A stretch of DNA of 54,793 nucleotides, taken from contig CAMHUI010000015.1 of NCBI GenBank assembly GCA_946188345.1, positions 1-54,793 of the forward strand, given 5' to 3'. Of the stretch, positions 6,824 to 14,596 are shown piece after piece; position 1 is the first letter of the stretch, and each line of letters begins with the position of its first letter. A program made the translations under genes and the position numbers. Source of the stretch: an uncultured Prevotellaceae bacterium. Lineage in GTDB: Bacteria > Bacteroidota > Bacteroidia > Bacteroidales > Bacteroidaceae. The notes beneath the pieces are model-generated. The model was not told where the DNA came from, ran no database searches, and was given only the letters and a program-made list of their open reading frames with translations.

Positions 6824-9505
6824 TTATAACTTCTTAATAACTTTCTCCATCTGCTCGCCGAGACCGATGGTATAGCCTTGCTGCGAGAAGACTACGCGGT
6901 TGAAGGTGTCGCTGATGATGAAGATGGGTAGCTGGCTGGGGTTTTGCAGCTTCATCTGTGCCGCAATCTGTCGGCGGATGCTGCCGTCGGTGTCGATGCC
7001 GAAGATGGTATTTGCTGGCAGTTGCCCGTAGTCTTCGGCATGGAACTTCCTGGCCTCCTCCTTACTCTCAAACAAGAGTAGCAGCGGCCGTTTCCATTCG
7101 TCGAAGGTGCTCCTCACCTTGCAGATGTCTCTCAGGGCGTGGTTGGTAGGTTCCTGACCCATGCCAATGAGTCCGACGACGAAATATCCCCGGCCAGTCT
7201 GCGAAAGAATGGATACAGGATGCTCTCCCTGTCCTTCCTCAGCAGACAGGGCCTCCTTAGTCAAGGCTGTGTATCTCGATTCAGAGTCGAAGGAACCGAT
7301 GACGCTGACCTCGGTCGTGCTCTGTCGCATTGTGAGAGGCAGGGTAGTGGTCTTGCCTTCTTCGATACAGAAACGCCGGTTGGTAGCCAGCACACTTCCG
7401 TTGGCCATACGGGTGCCTGTGGTGAGCAGATAGGTGCCGGCATCAAGGCTTGTGCCGTCGCGGAAGGTGTTGCTCCACGATGTGCCGCCGCCCATGTCAA
7501 CCTGACCTTCCTCGAAGTTGAGAAGGCTTGTTGAACCGTCGTCTTCAATGCGAGTGATGGTGAAGTGGCTGTAGTATTTCGGGTCGTTAAGATATTTGTC
7601 CGGCTCGAAGGTGAGGACAATGGTGCCCACCCCCGATTTCCCCTCTGAGGAAAGCCCGGAGTCTTTCTGGTTTTCAAAGTCAACGTCTATCCACGAGTTG
7701 GTGGCTTGCGGCTGGCTTTTTCTGTATTGCACCTTGCCTGTTACGACATCCTTGCGGGCTTCGATGCCGAGGCTTCTGGCCAGGTCAACGAAGAAGATGT
7801 CGCGCGACCGGCTGTCGGTGATACGCGACTGCCATACACCGGCAGGCGTCTGTGCTATTCGCAGGGCTCGGGTGTCGGGGTTGATGCGGATGTTCTGCCT
7901 GACCCAGTCCACCAGCAGCGATGGATTGTTCCGCATCTTTGTCTTGGTATCGGTGTCGAAAGAATCTTGAAGGAGATGTTTGAAGGGCAAGATAATCATC
8001 TCATTTTCCACTCGTGGGCAGAGTTGGTCACTTTCGGCCGTCAGGTTGTCTTCAAGAATGTTCATCGGCATGTCGCGTAAGTCTTTGTCAGAGAGTGACG
8101 ACAGCAGTCGGTATACGCGGTCAGCCTGATTCTTGTGGCTTTCGATGAAGGTGAGGATGACAGGCCAGTTGCCGCGGCTCTTGGTGAGGAAGCTGGCAAA
8201 GCGGGGGGCATACTGTCTGGCCATGTTTTCGGGCATAAAGGTGGCCTCATATTCATGGCGCAGGGAGTCTTCGTATGCCAGCCGGCGCAGGTTCTCCTTG
8301 CGAAGCTCAGCTGGGACGTCTGGTATCAGAACCCGTTCGGGTGGTGGAACGATGTCCAGTCGTTCTTCCTGTCCGGCATCACAGCCTTGCAGGTTTTTCA
8401 TTGTCAAGCGGATAGTGACTGACTTGTCCTTGCCGAACGATGCCTTGGTGTAGCCGTAGTGCCCGTCTTTCGATGCCCATACCAGCATGTCGCCTTTTCC
8501 TGCCGAGAGGAAGGTGCTGCCTTTCTGATCCGTATATTTGGTGGCAACGGTGCAGAACTCGGCATAGTTGTAGATTTTGAAGTCCACGCGTGCATCGTTG
8601 ACGGCCTTGCCTTTGTTGTCTACGATACGGAAGTCAATGCGGGCCGATGAACCGTAGTTGTCGATGAGGTTAATCTCCGTGAAGTTGGATGTGCGCAGCA
8701 TCACCTCCTCCGGTCCGTTGTAGTCACCGAAGGCCCTGGTGTGCATCAGCATGGCCCGTGATGCCGGTGCGTTGAACCATCCGAGGTTCAGCACGGCCTC
8801 AGGCTCGCAGGCTCCGAGGAAGAACCACTCGCCGTCGGCCCAGGCTTCCACCCAAGCATGGTTGTCATCGGTGTGGGCCCATCGAGGAGTATAGACCTGT
8901 CGTGCCGGGATGCCTACTGAGCGCAGGGCGGCAACGGTAAACGTCGATTCCTCTCCGCAGCGGCCAAGGGCATTCTTGATGCAGGCCAGCGGCGAAAGGG
9001 TGCGACCGTCCGAGGGAGCATAGGTCACTCGCTCGTGGCACCAGTGATTCACTTCGAGGATGGCTTCCTTCATGGAGAGCCCCTTGACACGTTCCTTCAG
9101 TTCGCCATAGAACACTTCGCGGGAGTTGTCAAGCGCCTCGTTGTTGACACGAACGGGCAGTACGAAGTGGCGGAAGAGCAGCTCAGGCACGTCCTTGCCC
9201 CATGCCATCTCTCTTTGCGCCTGGAAGCTCATGCGGACATTCCGGAGGTGGAAGTCAAAGGGATAGTCGGTGATGTCGGCTATGGGCATATACGCATAGA
9301 GAAAGCGCAAGGCTTCCACCTCGTAGGAGTTGGACAACAGGTCGATGCTGTTGACGTATTGTGCTCCTACGAGTTGCTTTTTATCTTCGAAAGCGCCGAA
9401 GACTTTGGTGCGATAGGTGTTGTCGGTAATAAAGTGAGGCCAGTCCTGTGAGAAAGCCCATTGACAGGTGAAACAAATAAGAAGAAGTGTTGCTGCTTTC
9501 TTCAT
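6824..9505 (-). CDS. Exported transglutaminase-like domain protein
   Basis: This 893-residue protein has a signal peptide (MKKAATLLLICFTCQWAFSQ) and a transglutaminase-like core at about residues 150-240. Cys183 (GRCGEES) and His216 (HAWVEAW) are present; the usual third residue Asp appears to be Glu234 (GACEPE). Regions of Ig/carboxypeptidase-regulatory-like strands follow (DFRIVDNKGKAVNDARVDF). The C-terminus reads like a thioredoxin-fold segment (LPIFIISDTFNRVVFSQQGYTIG). Such proteins in Bacteroidetes may be periplasmic or surface peptidases or cross-linkers; the substrate is unknown. It is the last gene of the tkt-rpiB-cutC unit, starting 3 bp after cutC. Confidence 0.75.
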   Translation of the reverse strand: MKKAATLLLICFTCQWAFSQDWPHFITDNTYRTKVFGAFEDKKQLVGAQYVNSIDLLSNSYEVEALRFLYAYMPIADITDYPFDFHLRNVRMSFQAQREMAWGKDVPELLFRHFVLPVRVNNEALDNSREVFYGELKERVKGLSMKEAILEVNHWCHERVTYAPSDGRTLSPLACIKNALGRCGEESTFTVAALRSVGIPARQVYTPRWAHTDDNHAWVEAWADGEWFFLGACEPEAVLNLGWFNAPASRAMLMHTRAFGDYNGPEEVMLRTSNFTEINLIDNYGSSARIDFRIVDNKGKAVNDARVDFKIYNYAEFCTVATKYTDQKGSTFLSAGKGDMLVWASKDGHYGYTKASFGKDKSVTIRLTMKNLQGCDAGQEERLDIVPPPERVLIPDVPAELRKENLRRLAYEDSLRHEYEATFMPENMARQYAPRFASFLTKSRGNWPVILTFIESHKNQADRVYRLLSSLSDKDLRDMPMNILEDNLTAESDQLCPRVENEMIILPFKHLLQDSFDTDTKTKMRNNPSLLVDWVRQNIRINPDTRALRIAQTPAGVWQSRITDSRSRDIFFVDLARSLGIEARKDVVTGKVQYRKSQPQATNSWIDVDFENQKDSGLSSEGKSGVGTIVLTFEPDKYLNDPKYYSHFTITRIEDDGSTSLLNFEEGQVDMGGGTSWSNTFRDGTSLDAGTYLLTTGTRMANGSVLATNRRFCIEEGKTTTLPLTMRQSTTEVSVIGSFDSESRYTALTKEALSAEEGQGEHPVSILSQTGRGYFVVGLIGMGQEPTNHALRDICKVRSTFDEWKRPLLLLFESKEEARKFHAEDYGQLPANTIFGIDTDGSIRRQIAAQMKLQNPSQLPIFIISDTFNRVVFSQQGYTIGLGEQMEKVIKKL

Positions 9506-9508
9506 TTC

Positions 9509-10258
9509 TTAGCTGATTGAGTTTAGTAATGCGTTTATGGTGTCTTTGACGCGTCGTTCGGTCGTTACCAGCCGCCGTCCGAACTCATCGTCGCTGACTT
9601 CGATGGTGCCGAAGCCTGCAGAGAAGGGTTCGCGGGCTGAGAAATGGAACTCCCTGATTCCTGTCTCCTGATGGATGCGGGCGATGTTCTTTTCATTCAC
9701 TCCGCAGCCCGCCAGGAGGATGATGCGGCCTTGGGCTTGTTCTTGAAGCTGGCGGAGCAGGGCGATGCCTTGCTCGGCCGTGGGAGCCTGCCCAGAGGTG
9801 AGGATGCGGTGGCATCCCAGAGATATGATGTCCTCCAGTGCTTTCTTTGGTTGTCGGCAGCGGTCGAAGGCACGATGAAACGTCACCGACAGGCCTTCAG
9901 AAGCCTTCATCAGTCGGCTGCAGAGCGGTATGTCGACATCGCCATCCGGTGTCAGACAGCCGAACACCACGCCGTCGGCTCCCAAGTCTCGTGCCACCTC
10001 AATATCAGTCATCATCCGCTCTGCTTCCAGAGATGAATATACAAAGTCGCCGCCTCTGGGGCGGATGATGACATGGAGGTGGGTAGAGCCGGCCGTGAGA
10101 AGTTGGCGTGCCTGCTTGATTTCTCCGTATGAGGGCGTGGTTCCTCCTTCCGGTATGCCTGCACAGAGCTCCACACGGTCGGCCCCGCCGGCTTGGGCTA
10201 CCAGACAGCTCTCCACACCGTTGGCGCAGATTTCGAAGCGGAACTTCTCTCTACTCAT
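9509..10258 (-). CDS. cutC: CutC family protein
   Basis: The 249-residue product matches CutC: FRFEICANGVESCLVAQAGGADRVELCAG at the start, then GGTTPSYG, HVIIRPRGGDFVYS, DGVVFGCLTPDGDVD, VTFHRAFDR, RILTSGQAPTAEQG and ILLAGCGVNEKNI, a TIM barrel of the usual length. CutC was first linked to copper homeostasis, but its enzymatic role remains unclear. I place the start at ATG 10258 because it overlaps the rpiB stop by 8 bp and gives the family's N-terminus; a longer frame to 10315 would sit inside rpiB. Confidence 0.92.
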   Translation of the reverse strand: MSREKFRFEICANGVESCLVAQAGGADRVELCAGIPEGGTTPSYGEIKQARQLLTAGSTHLHVIIRPRGGDFVYSSLEAERMMTDIEVARDLGADGVVFGCLTPDGDVDIPLCSRLMKASEGLSVTFHRAFDRCRQPKKALEDIISLGCHRILTSGQAPTAEQGIALLRQLQEQAQGRIILLAGCGVNEKNIARIHQETGIREFHFSAREPFSAGFGTIEVSDDEFGRRLVTTERRVKDTINALLNSIS

Positions 10259-10691
10259 GTACGGGAATCTTCTCAACACGTTTCTGATGGCGGCCGCCTT
10301 CGAAGGGCGTGGCAAAGAATTCGTCCATGATTTCCCGGGCAGTGTCGTGGTCGATGAAGCGGCCCGGCATCACAAGCACGTTAGCGTCGTTGTGCTGGCG
10401 GATGAGATGGGCTATCTCTGGAATCCAAGCCAGTCCGGCCCGTATCTGCTGGTGCTTGTTGAGTGTCATGGCGATTCCTTCACCCGAGCCGCAGATGGCT
10501 ATGCCGGGGAATACCTCACCCTCTTCGATGCCCCGTGCCAGCGCATGGGCAAAGTCCGGATAGTCGCACGACTCCTCCGAATAGGTACCGTAGTCGTTGT
10601 AGGGAATACCCCGCTCTTCGAGGTATTTCTTGACGTATTGCTTCAGTTCGAAGCCAGCATGGTCGCTGGCCAGTCCTACTTTCTTATTCAT
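10251..10691 (-). CDS. rpiB: Ribose-5-phosphate isomerase B
   Basis: This 146-residue enzyme interconverts ribulose 5-phosphate and ribose 5-phosphate in the non-oxidative pentose phosphate pathway. It shows the RpiB/LacAB signatures GLASDHAGFELK, the active-site cysteine region GIAICGSGEGIAMTLNKH and RQHNDANVLVMPGR. It starts 4 bp inside the end of transketolase (ATGA overlap), so the two successive pathway enzymes are translationally coupled. cutC overlaps its end. LacA/LacB-type isomerases are related, but the transketolase context favours RpiB. Confidence 0.95.
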   Translation of the reverse strand: MNKKVGLASDHAGFELKQYVKKYLEERGIPYNDYGTYSEESCDYPDFAHALARGIEEGEVFPGIAICGSGEGIAMTLNKHQQIRAGLAWIPEIAHLIRQHNDANVLVMPGRFIDHDTAREIMDEFFATPFEGGRHQKRVEKIPVHE

Positions 10692-12715
10692 GACAGCATC
10701 TTTTTTACTTGTTGATAGACATTTTCAGCAGTGAATCCGAGCTTTTCGTCTAGCACCTTGTAGGGAGCCGAGAATCCGAAGCTCTCGAGGCCGAAGACGC
10801 AGCCGCCCGTGCCCACGAGTCCTTCAAGGTTGACGGGCAGACCTGCCGTCAGACCGAACTTCTTGGCAGTTGCCGGGAGGACACTCTCCTGATAGTCCTT
10901 CGGCTGGCGACGGAAGAGGCCTTCCGACGGGACGCTGACGATGCGCACCTTCACGCCGTCCTTCCTGAGCAGTTCTGCTCCGGCGGCAAGGGTAGAGACC
11001 TCCGAGCCGGATGCCAGCAGGATGACATCGTAGTCGGCATCGCTGCCGGCGACAATGTAGGCACCGCGGCGAGCCTGGCTGTAGTCGTTGCCTGCGGGCA
11101 GACTGTCGATGTTCTGTCGCGACAGGATGAGGGCCGTAGGCGTCTGCATGTTCTCCATCGCCATCTGCCAGCAGACGGTAGTCTCGTCGGCATCGGCCGG
11201 ACGGAAAACGCGCACGGAGTCCTCGCCGGCATGGTTCTTCAGCTTCTCCATCAGTCGTATCTGAGCTTCCTGTTCAACAGGCTCGTGGGTAGGACCGTCC
11301 TCGCCTACGCGGAAGGCATCGTGGGTCCATATAAACTTGATAGGTACGCGCATGAGGGCGGCCATGCGCACGGCAGGCTTCATATAGTCGGAGAAGACGA
11401 AGAACGTACCGCAGGCCGGTATGACGCCGCCGTGCAGATACATGCCAATGCAGACGCAGGCCATGGTCAGCTCGCTCACACCGGCCTGCAGGAAGGCGCC
11501 CGTGAAGTCGTCCTTTTGCAGGGCGTGGGTCTTCTTCAGGAAGCCGTCGGTCTTGTCGGAATTGCTCAGGTCGGCGGAAGAGACAACCATGTTGTCCACC
11601 TGTTCGGCCAGCACGCTCAGACAGGCAGCCGAGGCGGCACGCGTGGCCTGGCCAGGCTTCTGCGCAAAGGTGCTCCAGTCAATCTTGGGAGCCTTACCCG
11701 AGAACCATTCAGCCTTCCGGGCTGCCTTCTCGGGATTAGCCTTTGCCCAGGCCTCTTCCTCGGCCCGGCGCTCGGCCACAATCTTCTTCAGTTCCTCGCG
11801 GCGGGCGGTATACAGGGCCTTGGTCTCTGGGAAGACGGCAAACGGGTCGGAGGGGTCGGCTCCGAGGTTCTTCAGCGTGTTGGTATAGGCATCGCCGCCG
11901 AGCGGGGCACCATGGGTCTTGATGTTGCCCTCGTAGGTAGAGCCGTCGGCCTGAAGGGCGCCCTTGGCCATGGTAGTCTTGCCGATGATGAGCGTCGGGT
12001 GGCCGTTGGGTTTCTGGGCTTTCAGCAATGCTTCGCGGATGGCGTCGGCATCGTTGCCGTTGATGGTCATCACATTCCAGCCCCAGGCCTGGTATTTCTT
12101 GGCGGTGTCCTCAGCCATCACCTCGTCGCAGAGGGTGGAGAGCTGCACGTCGTTGGAGTCATAGAACATGATGAGGTTGTCGAGCCCCAGCACGCCGGCC
12201 AGTCGCCCGGCACCCTGTGATATCTCCTCTTGTACGCCACCGTCGCTGATGTAGGCATAGATCTTGTATGGGGAGGGGTGTGGAGCCTCGGGCGTCGAGA
12301 GGCGGGCAGTCAGGAACTTCTCAGCGATGGCGGCGCCAACGGCAAACGTGTGTCCCTGTCCGAGCGGTCCGCTGGTGTTCTCGATGCCGCGTTCCACATC
12401 GCGTTCGGGATGTCCCGGGGTGGGGGAGCCCCACTGGCGGAACTCCTTCAGTTCGTCGATGGTGAAGCGTCCCTGCAGGGCAAGGGCGGAGTAGAGCATC
12501 GGCGACATGTGGCCGGGGTCGAGGAAGAAACGGTCGCGACCGGCCCATGAGGCATCGTCGGGGTCGTAGACGAGGAATTCAGAGAAGAGTACGTTGATGA
12601 AGTCGGCTCCGCCCATGGCTCCGCCCGGGTGGCCAGACTTGGCTTTCTCTACCATCGACGCGGCCAGGATGCGGATATTATCGGCCACGCGGTTCATGAT
12701 TGCTTTGTCGTTCAT
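10688..12715 (-). CDS. tkt: Transketolase
   Basis: This 675-residue thiamine-diphosphate enzyme transfers two-carbon units in the pentose phosphate pathway. Motifs in order are KSGHPGGAMGGADF near residue 22, GPLGQGHTFAVGAAIAEK, the ThDP/Mg region ISDGGVQEEISQGAGRLAG...NDVQLST, the pyrimidine domain with CIGMYLHGGVIPACGTFFVFSDYMKPAVRMAAL and THDAFRVGEDGPTHEPVEQ, then a transketolase C domain. Length is typical. It starts at ATG 12715 behind a perfect promoter and heads the tkt-rpiB-cutC-transglutaminase operon. Confidence 0.97.
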   Translation of the reverse strand: MNDKAIMNRVADNIRILAASMVEKAKSGHPGGAMGGADFINVLFSEFLVYDPDDASWAGRDRFFLDPGHMSPMLYSALALQGRFTIDELKEFRQWGSPTPGHPERDVERGIENTSGPLGQGHTFAVGAAIAEKFLTARLSTPEAPHPSPYKIYAYISDGGVQEEISQGAGRLAGVLGLDNLIMFYDSNDVQLSTLCDEVMAEDTAKKYQAWGWNVMTINGNDADAIREALLKAQKPNGHPTLIIGKTTMAKGALQADGSTYEGNIKTHGAPLGGDAYTNTLKNLGADPSDPFAVFPETKALYTARREELKKIVAERRAEEEAWAKANPEKAARKAEWFSGKAPKIDWSTFAQKPGQATRAASAACLSVLAEQVDNMVVSSADLSNSDKTDGFLKKTHALQKDDFTGAFLQAGVSELTMACVCIGMYLHGGVIPACGTFFVFSDYMKPAVRMAALMRVPIKFIWTHDAFRVGEDGPTHEPVEQEAQIRLMEKLKNHAGEDSVRVFRPADADETTVCWQMAMENMQTPTALILSRQNIDSLPAGNDYSQARRGAYIVAGSDADYDVILLASGSEVSTLAAGAELLRKDGVKVRIVSVPSEGLFRRQPKDYQESVLPATAKKFGLTAGLPVNLEGLVGTGGCVFGLESFGFSAPYKVLDEKLGFTAENVYQQVKKMLS

Positions 12716-12757
12716 AGTCGTTTATGGTTTTATTTTGTTCGTTTTGTTCTTTTGTCG

Positions 12758-12788
12758 CAAAGTTACAAAAAGTCGGGTGAAATACAAA
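12758..12788 (-). promoter_or_regulatory. Promoter for tkt operon
   Basis: On the minus strand a -33 TTTG (12785-12788) is followed after 19 bp by -7 TAACTTTG (12758-12765). The tkt start is 42 bp downstream. Confidence 0.85.
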
Positions 12789-12960
12789 AGAAAAACGCAT
12801 TTTTCTTTTTATTTCCTGGGCGAACTAACTTCGGCGTAGCCATAGTTACAAATAAGAGAGCAGAACAATAATAGAAACGGCTGTTGTCTGGGATGATAAT
12901 GATTATAGTTTTTCCCTTTGGGCGGCAATACTAAAATAGATTGGTTTCGTCGTGGCAAAC

Positions 12961-13013
12961 TAACAGACACACGTCTGGTCACGTCGCGACCAAGGCCTGG
13001 TCGTTGTGTGAAT
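12961..13013. other. Palindrome-rich stretch in tkt/susD intergenic region
   Basis: The gene-free stretch 12716-13098 holds the tkt promoter, this cluster and a terminator. Here small palindromes follow each other: CAGACACACGTCTG, GGTCACGTCGCGACC and ACCAAGGCCTGGT, and the whole is bounded by CACAC/GTGTG. No gene is visible. The function is unknown; it may be a structured leader remnant or a protein-binding cluster. Confidence 0.4.
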
Positions 13014-13021
13014 AATAAAAG

Positions 13022-13056
13022 AAAGAGTCTGATGCCGCAAGGCACCAGACTCTTTT
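13022..13056 (-). terminator. Intrinsic terminator after susD
   Basis: AAAGAGTCTG-TGCC pairs with GGCA-CAGACTCTTT around a short GCAA loop. On the minus strand it is followed by CTTTTATT. It lies 43 bp after the susD stop. Confidence 0.8.
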
Positions 13057-13098
13057 GATATGTCAAGACTGATGAAGTTCTTACGAACTGTTTTTGTC

Positions 13099-14571
13099 TT
13101 ACTTGGGCAGGTTCGACTGCCATCCGTCGGTCTGCGTCACGCCGAAGCCTGCGTTGATCTCATCCTCGGGGATGGGATAGACGAGCTTCGAGATGTCGTA
13201 GTTGTTGGAACGGAAGGTGACGGTAGGAGCGTTGTAAGCCACCACCTGTGCGGGGTCACCCCAGCGACGGAGGTCCCAGAGGCGCAGGCCTTCCTGGAAG
13301 AGCTCGCGTGCGCGCTCGTCCTTGATGAAGGCATAGAGTTCGGCGTCGTTCTGAGGCAGGTCGTCGACAGATGCGATGGCGGTGTTGCGCTTGGCCACGT
13401 TGAGCAGGGCGGTGCGGGCACCGGCTGCGTCATTGCCCTTCAGCTTAGCCTCGGCGATGATGAGGAACATCTCGGAAGCGTTGATGAGGTAGTTGGTGGC
13501 GCAGGCAGGATTGCCAGAAGCATGGGCGAACTTACCGGCTGCATAGACGGGAACGGTAGGAGTTGTGGTTCCGTCGAAGTCCATGATGGCCTTACGAACG
13601 TCGGTGTCAGCATAGAGAGCCTGGAGCTTGGGGCTGGGGCTGAAGCTGTAGGTAGTCCACAGTGTGCCGCAGGAGTTTGCACTCCAGTTCTGGCTGGCAT
13701 TGATGTCGAGGTAGAACAGGCTTTCGGTGTTGGAGGCGCCTCCGGCATAGAGTCCGGCATAGGCATCCTCGGTGTAGGCGCTGACAGCGGCACCAGCTTC
13801 GTCGATAGCTTCCTGAGCCTTGGTAGCAGCATCGCCCCACTTCTCTTCATAGAGGGCTACGCGGGCCTGCAGACCCTTGACGGCAGCCAGTGTGAAGACG
13901 CACTTGTCGCCGCGGTCGCCACCGGCAGCAGTGAAGTGCTCGACGGCTTTGTTCAGATCTTTATTGATGGATACGTAAGCATCGCCTACGGAAGCACGGG
14001 TCACGTTCTCGAAGGCAGGGATGGGACCGTCGCTCAGGACGATACCGGGCTGCGACGAGAAGTCGGTGCCGTTGACCTTCACCTGATGTCCGAAGACATT
14101 GACCATGATGAGGTTGGCATAGGCACGCAGTGCGTGAGCCTCGGCCAGGTCGACGTCGAGGATGGCCTTGTCGTCGTCGGTGGCGTCAGCATAGAGAGCC
14201 TCGGCTGCTTCGATGATGCGGGCTGAGTTATCGACAATCTTGTAGCCATACTCCCAGATGTAGCTCAAATAGATGTCAGTGGTCTGGAAGGAATACTGAT
14301 AGATGCCGTCCCAGTGGCCGGTCTTCGTGTTCCAGTAAGTGAGGTCGGTGGGGATGTCACCGATAGAGACGGCATAGTTGCCGGCAAATCTATAGTCGTA
14401 CAGGCGGTTGTAAACACCGGTAAGCGCTGTTGTCACCAGGTCGGCGTTGTTGACGGCTCCTTCTGCATCGACACCCTTGAAGTAGTCGGTCTCGAGGAAG
14501 TCGTTACCACAGCTTACGAAGCCCATGGACAGCGTCAGTGCTGCTACGGCACTAAAAACTAATTTCTTCAT
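13099..14571 (-). CDS. susD: SusD/RagB-family nutrient-binding lipoprotein
   Basis: The 490-residue protein has a lipoprotein signal with lipobox FVSC (MKKLVFSAVAALTLSMGFVSC) and the SusD features NDFLETDYFKGV, ANADLVTTALTGVYN-type helices, TPR-like AEAHALRAYANLIMVNVFG, and the C-terminal ERARELFQEGLRLWDLRRWGD with PIPEDEINAGFGVTQTDGW. SusD-like lipoproteins cap the SusC transporter on the cell surface and bind the glycan or peptide substrate. I use ATG 14571, since the lipobox lies correctly from there. The upstream susC stop is 25 bp away. Substrate cannot be inferred because no glycoside hydrolase or sulfatase is adjacent. Confidence 0.93.
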   Translation of the reverse strand: MKKLVFSAVAALTLSMGFVSCGNDFLETDYFKGVDAEGAVNNADLVTTALTGVYNRLYDYRFAGNYAVSIGDIPTDLTYWNTKTGHWDGIYQYSFQTTDIYLSYIWEYGYKIVDNSARIIEAAEALYADATDDDKAILDVDLAEAHALRAYANLIMVNVFGHQVKVNGTDFSSQPGIVLSDGPIPAFENVTRASVGDAYVSINKDLNKAVEHFTAAGGDRGDKCVFTLAAVKGLQARVALYEEKWGDAATKAQEAIDEAGAAVSAYTEDAYAGLYAGGASNTESLFYLDINASQNWSANSCGTLWTTYSFSPSPKLQALYADTDVRKAIMDFDGTTTPTVPVYAAGKFAHASGNPACATNYLINASEMFLIIAEAKLKGNDAAGARTALLNVAKRNTAIASVDDLPQNDAELYAFIKDERARELFQEGLRLWDLRRWGDPAQVVAYNAPTVTFRSNNYDISKLVYPIPEDEINAGFGVTQTDGWQSNLPK

Positions 14572-14596
14572 ATGCTTGTTTCCTTTCTTTCTGAGT

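Noticed and set aside
13060..14226. Long open frame opposite susD
   Set aside because: It lies antisense to a clear SusD gene and its composition follows that gene's codon pattern; no promoter or family signature is seen.
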